Below, piece after piece: positions 8,009 through 16,186 of a stretch of 64,000 nucleotides of DNA. Made by a program: the position numbers and the translations under genes. The notes under the pieces are model-generated. The model was not told the origin of the DNA. It searched no databases and saw only the letters and a list, made by a program, of their open reading frames with translations. Numbering within the stretch: the stretch's first letter is position 1; each line of letters begins with the position of its first letter. Source of the DNA: Chloroflexota bacterium (GTDB lineage: Bacteria; Chloroflexota; Dehalococcoidia; UBA2979); NCBI GenBank assembly GCA_026713865.1, contig JAPONQ010000051.1, positions 62,001 through 126,000 of the forward strand, written 5' to 3'.

Positions 8009-9304
8009 CTACGAATCCCCGGCCCGCCGCTGCAAGCCGGGAGAGCGCGGCGCCCCGCCGGGTTGCGGGTAGCCGTCGGCGATCGCTCCCGCGCTCAGCA
8101 GGTCGGCGATCTCCGGCGCACTGTAGCCGAGTTCGATGAGAACCTCCTCGTTGTGCTCACCGACGAGAGCGGTCGGCCGGTCCCACGTCAGCGGATCCGG
8201 CTCCACCTGCCAGAGGAAGCCCCCGACCATCGCCGGCCCCGTCCAGCGGTGCTCGATGATGTGGTTCCACTCGCGCGCCTGCAGTTGAGGCGACATCAAT
8301 ACCTGCGAGGAGGAGACCACCGGCGCGCAGATGGCGCCCGCCGCCTGCACAGCCTCCGCGAGGTCAAAGGCGGAGCGCTCCCGCGTCGCCGTGGTGATCG
8401 CACGGTCGACGGCCTCGCGCGCCCGGAGCCGCCCCGTCAAGGTCGCCCAGGCGTGGGGCTCCCGAGCCCATTCGCCGTGTCCGAGCGCGCTCGCGAGGGC
8501 GGCCCACTGCTCGTCGTCTTCGGCCGCGACGGCGACCCACTCGTCGTCTCCCGATGCGCGGTAGACGCCGTGCGGGACGATGTGCGGATCGCGGTTCCCG
8601 AGACGGTCGGGCAAACGCCCGTTCATCGTCCACTCGCTCAGGAGCCCGGGGAACTGCCAGACGAGCCCCTCCCACTGCGAGAAGTCGGTGAAGCAGCCTT
8701 CTCCGGTGCGCTCTCGCTGTTCGAGGGCCGTGATCGCGGCGCAGACTGTGGTCGCGGCGCCGGTCGCGTCGGAGTGAAAATTGGAGCGCACGTCCTCCAT
8801 GGGCCCGTCCGGGTAGCCGCGCACGGACATGTGACCGCAGGTGGCGTCGAGCCCCGCGCCGAGGGTCACCTTGCCGGCATAGAGCCCCGCCACCCCCCAG
8901 CCGGCGAGCGAGATCATGCACGCGCGGGGATTGATCTCGTGCACGGCGTCCCACCCGAAGCCGAGCCGCTCGATCGTGCCGGAGGAGTAGCCCTCGATGA
9001 AGAGATCAGCGCCCGCGATGAGGCGCCGCAGAACCTCGGCGCCGCCCTCGGTACGAATGTCGAGGCAGACGTTGCGCTTGTTCCGATTCCCCTGGTGGTG
9101 CAACGCATCCCGCTCGTACGGGGGACCGTCCCCCGGCATCGTGGCCTCACGAGGACGCACCGGCCGCGTCATCGAGCTGCGCGGGTACGACTCGACCTTC
9201 ACGACGTCGGCGCCCATATCTCCGAGCAGCGACGCGCCGACCGGCCCCGCCCACGCTTCCGTCATCTCGACCACGCGCAGCCCCGCCAGAGCCCGGGTCG
9301 TCAT
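8009..9304 (-). CDS. CaiB/BaiF CoA-transferase, catalytic-type subunit (copy A)
   Basis: 431-residue class III CoA-transferase, paralogue of the gene at 5505-6758. Shared landmarks are RVVEMTEAWAGP (10-21), NRNKRNVCLDIRT (73-85), GFGWDAVHEINPRA (116-129) and RGYPDG (162-167). The catalytic Asp is retained in NFHSDATGAA (D179). The ATG overlaps the stop of the upstream paralogue (9301-9304, ATGA), matching the arrangement of the second pair. The last 20 residues are a Pro/Gly/Arg-rich tail absent from its paralogue. A 51-base gap separates it from the start of copy B, so all four genes may be one transcript. Confidence 0.9.
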   Translation of the reverse strand: MTTRALAGLRVVEMTEAWAGPVGASLLGDMGADVVKVESYPRSSMTRPVRPREATMPGDGPPYERDALHHQGNRNKRNVCLDIRTEGGAEVLRRLIAGADLFIEGYSSGTIERLGFGWDAVHEINPRACMISLAGWGVAGLYAGKVTLGAGLDATCGHMSVRGYPDGPMEDVRSNFHSDATGAATTVCAAITALEQRERTGEGCFTDFSQWEGLVWQFPGLLSEWTMNGRLPDRLGNRDPHIVPHGVYRASGDDEWVAVAAEDDEQWAALASALGHGEWAREPHAWATLTGRLRAREAVDRAITTATRERSAFDLAEAVQAAGAICAPVVSSSQVLMSPQLQAREWNHIIEHRWTGPAMVGGFLWQVEPDPLTWDRPTALVGEHNEEVLIELGYSAPEIADLLSAGAIADGYPQPGGAPRSPGLQRRAGDS

Positions 9305-10488
9305 CGGGTCACTCCCGCCCGGAAGAGCGCCAGCTGCTCGTCGGCCCCGTAGCCCAGCTCATCCAGAAGCTCGATCGTGTGCTCCCCGAGTCGCGGCGAG
9401 GAGCGCGGGCACCAGGCGCCGGAGCCGAGCCCCCCGGTCCGGTACGGCGCGCCGGCGAGCGTGTGTGCACCGACGCCGGGCTGCTCCACGGAGACGAAGG
9501 AGCCGCGCGCGATCGCCTGGGGCTCGGTCAGGGCCTCCGACACGTCGAGCATCGGGGCGACCATGACGCCCGCGTCCTGCAGCTCCTCGAACGCCTCATG
9601 CTTCGTACGCGAGGCGAGGTAGGGGCCGAAGTACTCCATGAACTCCTCCCAGTGGTGGCGGCGCTCACCGGGCTGGAAGCGCGGGTCATCGAGTATCTCC
9701 GGATGGCCGATGGCGGCGCAGAGCCGGCTGAACCAGGGCTCCATCGACGCCGAGATGGTGAGATAGCCGTCCCGGCAGCGGTAGTTCCCGGTCGGGTAGA
9801 CGGCGTGTGACTGTCCCCCGGTCCGCGCCCACTCCGCTCCGGTGAAGGCCCAGGGCACGAAGGAGGTGTCGACGTTGCCGAGGATCGCCTCGACCTGGGA
9901 GACATCGACGTCGCGCCGGACGCCACCGTGGCGCTGGCCCCAGCACACCGCGAAGCCGGCGGCGGCGGCGGTGTGGGCGGCCTGGACGTGCCCGGCCTCG
10001 GGCGCGTAGCGAAGGGGCTCGCGGCCCTCGATCGCATTCCGATGGACGCGCGTCGTCCACGACAGGACGGAGAGATCGTTCTCCCGGCGCTCGGCGTAGG
10101 GACCGGTCAGGCCGTGCGGTGTGATCGCGACGGTGCTCGGCCCCTCCTCCGCGTCGACGAGCGCGCGCAGGCGCCGCACCTCGGAAGGGGCGCTGTCGAT
10201 GACGGCGAGTTGCGCAGTCCGGAAGAGTCGCGCCAGCACCTCGCGGCCCGACGTCGTGTCGAGGGAGAGCGCGATCGAGCGCTTCCCGGTATTGAAGGCG
10301 AGGTGGTACGCGCCGCGGTCGATGTGCGGCCGGTCACCCGGAAACGGCGGAAGGCGACGGAGCGACCCGACCGCCGGGGGCTCGACCGTCACCACGTCGG
10401 CGCCGTAGTCGGAGAAGGTCTTCGTGGCGGCGGCCGAGGCGACGCTGGCGCCGACCTCGATCACACGGATCCCGTTCAGGGGCTGCAC
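9301..10488 (-). CDS. CaiB/BaiF CoA-transferase, subunit lacking the catalytic Asp (copy A)
   Basis: 395-residue CoA-transferase family protein starting at the GTG at 10488; this start aligns with the paralogue at 6755-7957 (QPLNGIRVIEVG against QPLVGLRVVEVG) and has a G-rich ribosome-site-like stretch just upstream. A GTG two codons earlier (10494) is an alternative and the frame runs open to 10629. As in its paralogue, the position of the catalytic Asp is not Asp (segment EAGHVQAAHTAAA). NTGKRSIALSLDTT and the C-terminal ELGYGADEQLALFRAG are conserved between the two. It heads the four-gene CoA-transferase run. Substrate unknown; no diagnostic catabolic gene is adjacent. Confidence 0.87.
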   Translation of the reverse strand: MQPLNGIRVIEVGASVASAAATKTFSDYGADVVTVEPPAVGSLRRLPPFPGDRPHIDRGAYHLAFNTGKRSIALSLDTTSGREVLARLFRTAQLAVIDSAPSEVRRLRALVDAEEGPSTVAITPHGLTGPYAERRENDLSVLSWTTRVHRNAIEGREPLRYAPEAGHVQAAHTAAAAGFAVCWGQRHGGVRRDVDVSQVEAILGNVDTSFVPWAFTGAEWARTGGQSHAVYPTGNYRCRDGYLTISASMEPWFSRLCAAIGHPEILDDPRFQPGERRHHWEEFMEYFGPYLASRTKHEAFEELQDAGVMVAPMLDVSEALTEPQAIARGSFVSVEQPGVGAHTLAGAPYRTGGLGSGAWCPRSSPRLGEHTIELLDELGYGADEQLALFRAGVTR

Positions 10489-10668
10489 CGCCACCCCCCG
10501 TCCGCGGCGATGCCCCCGGCGACGGCGCGCCCAAGGCCGCGCTAGCATGGCCCGCCTTATGTAGCAGAACTCGCGGCGCGCGGCGAGGGCGGCGCTCCCG
10601 CCGCGGTCCTCCCCGCCGACCCCGCGCATCGGCGGCCGGTCGGGGCTGGTAGGCTCGGGCCGGGGGGC

Positions 10669-11130
10669 ATGGTGAGCCGTCGATCACAGATCGAGCTGGA
10701 CGAGAGCGGGCGGCGTGCGCTCCTCGACGAGGCGCGCACGCTCGTGCTCGGCACGATCCTGCCGGACGGGCGCCCGCACGTCGTGCCCATGTGGTTCGTG
10801 CTCGACGCGGAGGGCCTTCCACTGCTCACGAGCTACGCCCCCTCGCAGAAGGTGAAGAACATCCGGCGCGACCCCCGCGTCACCGCGCTCGTCGAGGCCG
10901 GATCGAGCTACGGGGAGCTGCGCGGCATCATCATCGACGGCCGTTGCGAGATCATCGAAGGCGACCGGGAGCGAACGCGCGCCGTCATGGAGGCGATCGG
11001 GCGCCGCTACGGCGCCGAGGCCTCACCCGAGGCGGCGCGCCCAGCCCGCCAGTCGCCCAAGCGGGTCGTCCTGCGCCTTCACCCGGAGCGCTTCCGAAGC
11101 TGGGACCACCGTCTCCTCGGCGCCCCCTGA
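10669..11130 (+). CDS. PPOX-class (flavin or F420-dependent) oxidoreductase
   Basis: 153-residue protein with the split-barrel fold of the pyridoxamine-phosphate-oxidase superfamily. The pattern RTLVLGTILPDGRPHVVPMWF (about 24-44) followed by TSYAPSQKVKNIRRDPRV (about 60-77) and ALVEAG is typical of the small single-domain PPOX group that binds FMN or F420. Many members in actinobacteria and Chloroflexi use F420H2; whether this one does is not visible. It has an ATG start and is divergent from the CoA-transferase run (180-base spacer) and convergent with the release-factor-like gene. Confidence 0.8.
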   Translation: MVSRRSQIELDESGRRALLDEARTLVLGTILPDGRPHVVPMWFVLDAEGLPLLTSYAPSQKVKNIRRDPRVTALVEAGSSYGELRGIIIDGRCEIIEGDRERTRAVMEAIGRRYGAEASPEAARPARQSPKRVVLRLHPERFRSWDHRLLGAP

Positions 11131-11145
11131 TATCCGGATCGAGCG

Positions 11146-11688
11146 CTAGCGCCGCCGGAGCGGACGGAGGCCGCGGCGCGCCCGCACGGCGTTTGCCGCC
11201 ACGAGCGCGGCCGGGTCGCGGGCCAGCAGCCTGACGGCGCGGGCGCTCCCGATCCCCGCGGCGGCCGCCGCCGGCGCCAGTTCCCCGCCGTGGGCCTCCA
11301 GCAGGTCGAGCAGTGCGGCGACGGCAGGCAGGTAGCGAATGTCACGACGGTGAAGGGTCCCGGATGGCCCGGGAGCGGCGAGCGGCCGGAGCTCGGGCGG
11401 TGAAGGCTCGCCGGGAGAGGGCGCAGGCGCGCGCGCTGACAGCGCGATCCTGCGGCGCAGCCGCTTCAGGGCGCGAGCTCGGTTCTCGTGCTGCGAGCGC
11501 GACTCGTGCGCCTGCGCCTGAAGGCCGCTCGGGCGGTGCCGCAGCCTCACGGCGGAGTCCGAGACGTTGCGCTTCTGCCCGCCGGGCCCGCTCGCCCGGT
11601 AGCGATCGACCTCGCACTGCTGAAGGAGCGCCTCATCAGGCAACCCCAAGAACTCCCTCCATGTCGGATCCGTTGCCGTCGCGCCCAT
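11146..11688 (-). CDS. Stand-alone GGQ (RF-1 domain) peptidyl-tRNA hydrolase-like protein
   Basis: 180-residue protein with the catalytic domain of class I release factors but no codon-recognition domain. The GGQ motif occurs in GPGGQKRNVSDSAVRLRH (G36, G37, Q38), the Gln being the hydrolytic residue, and is followed by basic helices. This layout matches ArfB/ICT1-like rescue factors that release nascent chains from stalled ribosomes. The C-terminal half (about 110-180) is not the short basic tail of ArfB but a separate Ala/Leu/Arg-rich helical module ending RRGLRPLRRR. The start ATG at 11688 is preceded by GGGAG. Rescue activity is inference from the family. Confidence 0.8.
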   Translation of the reverse strand: MGATATDPTWREFLGLPDEALLQQCEVDRYRASGPGGQKRNVSDSAVRLRHRPSGLQAQAHESRSQHENRARALKRLRRRIALSARAPAPSPGEPSPPELRPLAAPGPSGTLHRRDIRYLPAVAALLDLLEAHGGELAPAAAAAGIGSARAVRLLARDPAALVAANAVRARRGLRPLRRR

Positions 11689-11834
11689 CTCCCGTACGCT
11701 AGCAGCCGCCGCCCGCGACCGCCCGCAGCCTCCGGCAGCGCCCGGGCCGACGCCGAGGCCGGCAGGCGGTAGCCTTACGGGCGGGCGCGAACCGGGGCGG
11801 GGCCGGACGCGTGGGCCGCAACAGGGGAACTGAC

Positions 11835-12905
11835 GTGACCGACGGGCCGCTGCGGGTTCAGATCGTCGGAGCCACCGGCTACGGAGGGCTCGGCATCCTC
11901 GAGCTCTTCCTGGGCCACCCCGGCTTCGAGGTCTCCTCGCTGCTCGCGCGCGATGATGCCGGCCGCCGCATCGACGCCGTCTACCCGCATCTGGCCGGTC
12001 GGTGCGAGCTCGTGGTCGAGCGGCCCGGGCCGGAGGCGGTCGGCTCGGGCGCCGACGTCGTCGTCTTCGCAACGCCCGACGGTGTCGCACAGGGCCACGC
12101 CGCCGCGCTCGCCCGATCGGGAATCCGCTTCCTCGACTACTCCGGGGACTTCCGCTTCCGCTCGAGCGGCGACTACGCCTTCTACGCGCGCGCCCATCCC
12201 GCTGTATTGGACGAGAGGCACCAGGCGGAGGAGCTGCTCGAGCGCGCGGTCTACGGCGTCCCCGAGCTCAGCGCCGGGTCTTTGCGCGAAGCCCCGATAG
12301 TCGGGAACCCGGGCTGCTTCGCGATCGGGATCATCCTGGGGCTCGCGCCGCTCTTCGAGGGCGATCTGCTGGCCGACCGTGAGGTGAGCGTCGACGGACT
12401 CACCGGCTCCTCGGGCGCCGGCAAGAAGCCGTCGGCGGCGCACCACTTCTCTCACCTCTCGGACAACGTGGTGCCCTACCGTGTCTTCGCGCACCAGCAC
12501 GTGGTGGAGGCGGAACTGACCCTGGCCCGGCTCGGCGCGGGCGACGGGGCCACGCTTCACTTCGTCCCGCACCTCCTCGGGACGACGCGCGGCATTCTCT
12601 CCACCATGCACGCGCGCCTGAAGCGTCCGACGTCTCGGGACGATCTGCTCGCTCTCTACCGCGAGCGCTACGACGGTGAACCCTTCGTCCGGGTGCTGGA
12701 TGGCCTGTCGACCCTCAAGGGGACGGCCGGCTCAAACTACTGCGACATCTCGCTCGCGACCTCCGCGGACGGCCGGCACGTCGTCGTGATCGCGTCGCTG
12801 GACAACCTCATGAAGGGGCAGAGCGGCAACGCCCTCCAGAACCTCAACCTCATGTTCGGACTCGATCCCGCGGCGGGTCTCGGGCGCCTTCCGCTCTACC
12901 CCTGA
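11835..12905 (+). CDS. argC: N-acetyl-gamma-glutamyl-phosphate reductase
   Basis: Third enzyme of arginine biosynthesis: NADPH-dependent reduction of N-acetyl-glutamyl-phosphate to the semialdehyde. The Rossmann motif GATGYGGLG is at the N-terminus, the catalytic Cys is in VGNPGCF (C161 from this start), and DGLTGSSGAGKKP and LDNLMKGQSGNALQN are family hallmarks. The GTG at 11835 is preferred because AGGGGAAC lies just upstream; a GTG at 11811 adds eight residues. The other arg genes are not in the window. A paralogous function in LysW-type lysine synthesis is possible in some lineages but nothing here supports it. Its 3' end overlaps the convergent MFS gene by ten bases. Confidence 0.93.
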   Translation: MTDGPLRVQIVGATGYGGLGILELFLGHPGFEVSSLLARDDAGRRIDAVYPHLAGRCELVVERPGPEAVGSGADVVVFATPDGVAQGHAAALARSGIRFLDYSGDFRFRSSGDYAFYARAHPAVLDERHQAEELLERAVYGVPELSAGSLREAPIVGNPGCFAIGIILGLAPLFEGDLLADREVSVDGLTGSSGAGKKPSAAHHFSHLSDNVVPYRVFAHQHVVEAELTLARLGAGDGATLHFVPHLLGTTRGILSTMHARLKRPTSRDDLLALYRERYDGEPFVRVLDGLSTLKGTAGSNYCDISLATSADGRHVVVIASLDNLMKGQSGNALQNLNLMFGLDPAAGLGRLPLYP

Positions 12906-14362
12906 GCGCGGCCGGGCTCGCCGAAGCGACCCGCGAGCCAGGCCACGGCCCAGGCGAGCGCCACCAGGGCGGCCGGCGCGATCGTGAGCACGGTCGCCGT
13001 CCCGACGGCGTCGGCGACCACACCGAGGAAGATCAGCGCGACACCCGCAAGTCCATCCTTCAGCACCCCGAGCAGGGCGAAGGTGCGTCCCTGGATCGCG
13101 GGCGGCACGTACTTGCTGACGTAGGTCTGCGCCGAGGCGGCGGCGAGGGTGAGGCCGAAGCCGAGCGGGATCGAGAGGAGCGCCGCCACCTCGACCTCCT
13201 CGGGGACGGCGGGTATGTCGACGATGAGCCAGCCCACCCTCTCGGTCACGGCACCAACGGCGCCGAGCGCCGCCATGCCGGCCGCCGCCGAGGCGAAGCC
13301 GGCCGCCGCCGCGACGCGCTCGCCGACGAGCCGGATCGCGAGCGGCGCCACCGCGAGCGCGACGACGAGACCGAGAGCGGCCGGGGCGAAGACGTAGAGC
13401 GCGTTCTCCGGGTCGACTCCGAGCACCTCGCTCGTGTACTGCGGTCCGAGAATGCCGACGGCGACGGAGACGGTGCTCGCCATCGCCGCGAGCAGCAGAG
13501 TCCATAGCACGGCGGGCTGGTCCGCCAGCCACGGCAGCATCTCGCGGGTGGCGCTGTGCATCGTCAGCAGAAGCGACTGGCCGGCGCGGGCGTAGCGCCC
13601 GACCTCCGAGCGGGCGGAGCCGCGTGCCCGCCGCTCCTCCGCAGCGACCGGAGGACGCCTCGGCAGCGCGGATCCGAGACGCAGGTCGAGCACGCGCGTC
13701 GCGGATAGCAGGAAGAGGAGGCTCGCGACGACCGTGACGACGCGCACGCCCCACAGCACCACGAAGACGGGCGCGAGCAGCGCCTTCCCCACGACCTCGC
13801 CCACCGAGGAGGCGAACGCGAGGAACGACGTCGCTGATGCCAGTTCGTCCTCGGTCGCCACCAGGGGCACGGTGGAGGCCTCCGAGGGCTGCGAGACCTG
13901 ATAGGCCACGCGCACGGCGAACAGCACGATCAAGAGCGGGAACAACTCGGTGCCGAAGAGACCCGGGATGAGGAAGGCGAGCACGCCCATCGTGACGTAG
14001 GCCCCCGCGAGGGCGGCGCGTTTCGGCAGGGCGTCGGCGACGGCGCCACCGTACATGCCGAGCACGACGCCCGGGAGCAGGAAGGCCACGCCCACGAGCG
14101 CCGCGTCGACGGCGCCGCCGCCGGATCGGGCGCGATCGATGAGGACGCTGTAGAGCAGAGCCTGCAGCGCCACGTCGCTGAGGAAGCGCGAGGCGAGCAG
14201 CGCCTGAAACTGCACGTTCCAGACCACCGAGCCCGGAGGGACCATGAACCAGAGCACGCGGAAGATGCGGCGCTGCCCTGCGTCGAGGCCGGCTGCGGTG
14301 CGCGCGATCTCGCGGCGGATCGTACGGCCGGCCGGCTCGTCGAACTCGGGCGGAAGCGTCAT
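12896..14362 (-). CDS. MFS transporter
   Basis: 488-residue major facilitator with about twelve hydrophobic segments and a cytoplasmic N-terminus rich in Arg/Glu. Landmarks include GVVLGMYGGAVADALPKR (loop 2-3, the usual position of the MFS Gly/Asp/Arg motif) and ASATSFLAFASSVGEVVG in helix 5. A Pro/Arg loop around 235-250 separates the halves. It resembles the MFS_3/enterobactin-exporter-like group of efflux carriers, but no substrate can be assigned. It reads divergently from the DUF6159-like gene and ends ten bases inside argC. Confidence 0.85.
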   Translation of the reverse strand: MTLPPEFDEPAGRTIRREIARTAAGLDAGQRRIFRVLWFMVPPGSVVWNVQFQALLASRFLSDVALQALLYSVLIDRARSGGGAVDAALVGVAFLLPGVVLGMYGGAVADALPKRAALAGAYVTMGVLAFLIPGLFGTELFPLLIVLFAVRVAYQVSQPSEASTVPLVATEDELASATSFLAFASSVGEVVGKALLAPVFVVLWGVRVVTVVASLLFLLSATRVLDLRLGSALPRRPPVAAEERRARGSARSEVGRYARAGQSLLLTMHSATREMLPWLADQPAVLWTLLLAAMASTVSVAVGILGPQYTSEVLGVDPENALYVFAPAALGLVVALAVAPLAIRLVGERVAAAAGFASAAAGMAALGAVGAVTERVGWLIVDIPAVPEEVEVAALLSIPLGFGLTLAAASAQTYVSKYVPPAIQGRTFALLGVLKDGLAGVALIFLGVVADAVGTATVLTIAPAALVALAWAVAWLAGRFGEPGRAQG

Positions 14363-14469
14363 CCGCGCGATCCTAGCCCGACCGGGGCGACCGGCTCCTC
14401 CTGCCGCCCCGCGGCCACCGCGACGACGCCCCCCGGCCCCCGCCGCCGAGCACCTATACTCTCCGTGAG

Positions 14470-15300
14470 ATGCGAACCATCGGTCACACCCTCGAGCTGA
14501 TTCGGATGAGCTGGCGCGTCCTGATGCAGGACCGCGAGCTCATCGTGTTCCCGGTCCTTTCGGGGGTCGGCGTGCTCATCGCGGCGGGCGCCTTCTTCCT
14601 GATCGGGAGCGCGACCGGGACGCTCGACCGTCTCGCGACCGCCGAGGGGGAGACGGCGGGCGTGGGCGCCGTCGACATCGCGCTCTCGCTCGCCCTGTAC
14701 GCCGCCGGGTACTTCATCGTCATCTTCTTCAACGCCGCGCTGGTCGCCGCCGCGCTCGAGCGGCTCAGGGGCGGCGATCCCAACGTGGGATCGGGGCTGC
14801 GCGCCGCCGGGGCGCACCTGCCGCAGATTCTGGGATGGGCGATCATCGCCGCGACGGTCGGGCTCATCCTCCAGCTGGCGCGGGATCGCACCGACAACTT
14901 CCTCGGACGCGTGGCGCTCGCGATCGTCGGCGGCGTGTGGGCGTACCTCACCTTTTTTGTCGTGCCGGTGCTGGTCGCCGAGGGTCTCGGCCCGATCGCG
15001 GCGATCCGCCGATCCGGCAGTCTCTTCCGACGTACGTGGGGGCAGCAGGTCACGGCCTCCTTCGGCTTCGGACTCGTCTACCTCGTCGCCGCCGTCGTCG
15101 CCTTCCTCCCGGCCGCGGCGATCTTCACCGTGAGTCCCGTCGCGGGGCTAGCCGCGGGGGCCGTGATCGTGGGGCTGACTATCGCCACCGTGCAGGCGCT
15201 CGAGGGCATCTTCAAGGCGGCGCTCTACGAGTTCGCGAACGGCGAGTCGCCCCGCGGCTTCGACTCCGGCACACTCACCGACGCCTACCGGTCACTCTAG
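14470..15300 (+). CDS. DUF6159-like integral membrane protein
   Basis: 276-residue membrane protein with about six hydrophobic segments (near 25-45, 75-100, 115-135, 145-165, 195-225 and 228-245). The N-terminal ELIRMSWRVLMQDRELIVFPVLS and the mid-region ALERLRGGDP resemble the DUF6159 membrane family as I recall it, whose role is unknown. The start ATG at 14470 follows CTCCGTGAG. The C-terminal part TDAYRSL is short and cytoplasmic. No functional partner is evident from its neighbours. Confidence 0.7.
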   Translation: MRTIGHTLELIRMSWRVLMQDRELIVFPVLSGVGVLIAAGAFFLIGSATGTLDRLATAEGETAGVGAVDIALSLALYAAGYFIVIFFNAALVAAALERLRGGDPNVGSGLRAAGAHLPQILGWAIIAATVGLILQLARDRTDNFLGRVALAIVGGVWAYLTFFVVPVLVAEGLGPIAAIRRSGSLFRRTWGQQVTASFGFGLVYLVAAVVAFLPAAAIFTVSPVAGLAAGAVIVGLTIATVQALEGIFKAALYEFANGESPRGFDSGTLTDAYRSL

Positions 15301-15417
15301 CTCCGGGCGAGCGCGCGCAGCCTGACCCTCGCGGCCCGGCGGATGCGCTGACACTCCGTCCGGGAAGAGGCCCGTCGTGCCGGCCACCGAGCGAGCCGGA
15401 TGAGGAGGCGAGCGTTC

Positions 15418-16158
15418 GTGTCCACGGGAGTTCACGCCGTCATCTTCGACTGGGGCGGCACGCTCGCAACCCACGCCGCCGTGGAGCTCGACGACATGTG
15501 GGCGCTCGCCGCACGGCACATCGCCGGGACGGCTCCCGTCACCGCGGCCGGCGACCGGCTCGACGCGGAGGAGATCAGGCGCCGCCTCGGCGCCGTTGAG
15601 GCGGCGTTCTGGGCGCGGACGGCGACCGATCAGCGCTCGGGCACCCTCACCGAGATCCTTGAGCTGGCCGCACGCGACCTCGGCATCGACGTGGCGGGCG
15701 CCGTCCTTGAGGAGGCTGCACTGCACTACCTCGACACGTGGACCCCGCACATCGTCCACGATCCGGAGGCGGTGGCGACGCTATCGGCCCTGCGCCAGCG
15801 CGGCATCGCCATCGGGATGCTCTCCAACACGCACTGGCCGCGAGCCTTCCACGAGCGCTTTCTCGAGCGCGACCGTCTCGCCGCGCTCATCGACGCGCGC
15901 GTCTACACGAGCGAGCTCCCGTACATGAAGCCGCACGAGTTCGCGTTCCGCGCGGCGCTCGACGCGCTCGGGGGTCCCGATCCGGCTTCGGCGGTCTTCG
16001 TCGGAGATCGGCCCTTCGACGACGTGTACGGGGCGCGCGGCGTCGGGATGCGGGCCGTGCTGCGACCGAACCCGAGCGTTCCGCCGTTCGATGTGCAGCC
16101 CGACGCCGTCATCGACCGTCTCCCCGAGCTGGTGCACGTGATCGACGGCTGGAGCTGA
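15418..16158 (+). CDS. HAD-superfamily hydrolase
   Basis: 246-residue haloacid-dehalogenase-superfamily protein. Motif I reads IFDWGGTLA: the first (nucleophile) Asp is present, but the second Asp of the DxDGT form is Gly, as in some HAD phosphatases. Motif II is MLSNTHW, motif III the Lys in YMKPHEF, motif IV GDRPFDD. A cap domain lies between motifs I and II. The GTG at 15418 is chosen because GAGGAGG lies nine bases upstream; the ATG at 15400 overlaps that ribosome site. Substrate unknown; the type fits small phosphoesterases such as phosphoglycolate-phosphatase-like or pyrophosphatase-like enzymes. Confidence 0.88.
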   Translation: MSTGVHAVIFDWGGTLATHAAVELDDMWALAARHIAGTAPVTAAGDRLDAEEIRRRLGAVEAAFWARTATDQRSGTLTEILELAARDLGIDVAGAVLEEAALHYLDTWTPHIVHDPEAVATLSALRQRGIAIGMLSNTHWPRAFHERFLERDRLAALIDARVYTSELPYMKPHEFAFRAALDALGGPDPASAVFVGDRPFDDVYGARGVGMRAVLRPNPSVPPFDVQPDAVIDRLPELVHVIDGWS

Positions 16159-16186
16159 GGCCGATCGCTCGGGCGGCGTCCCGGCC

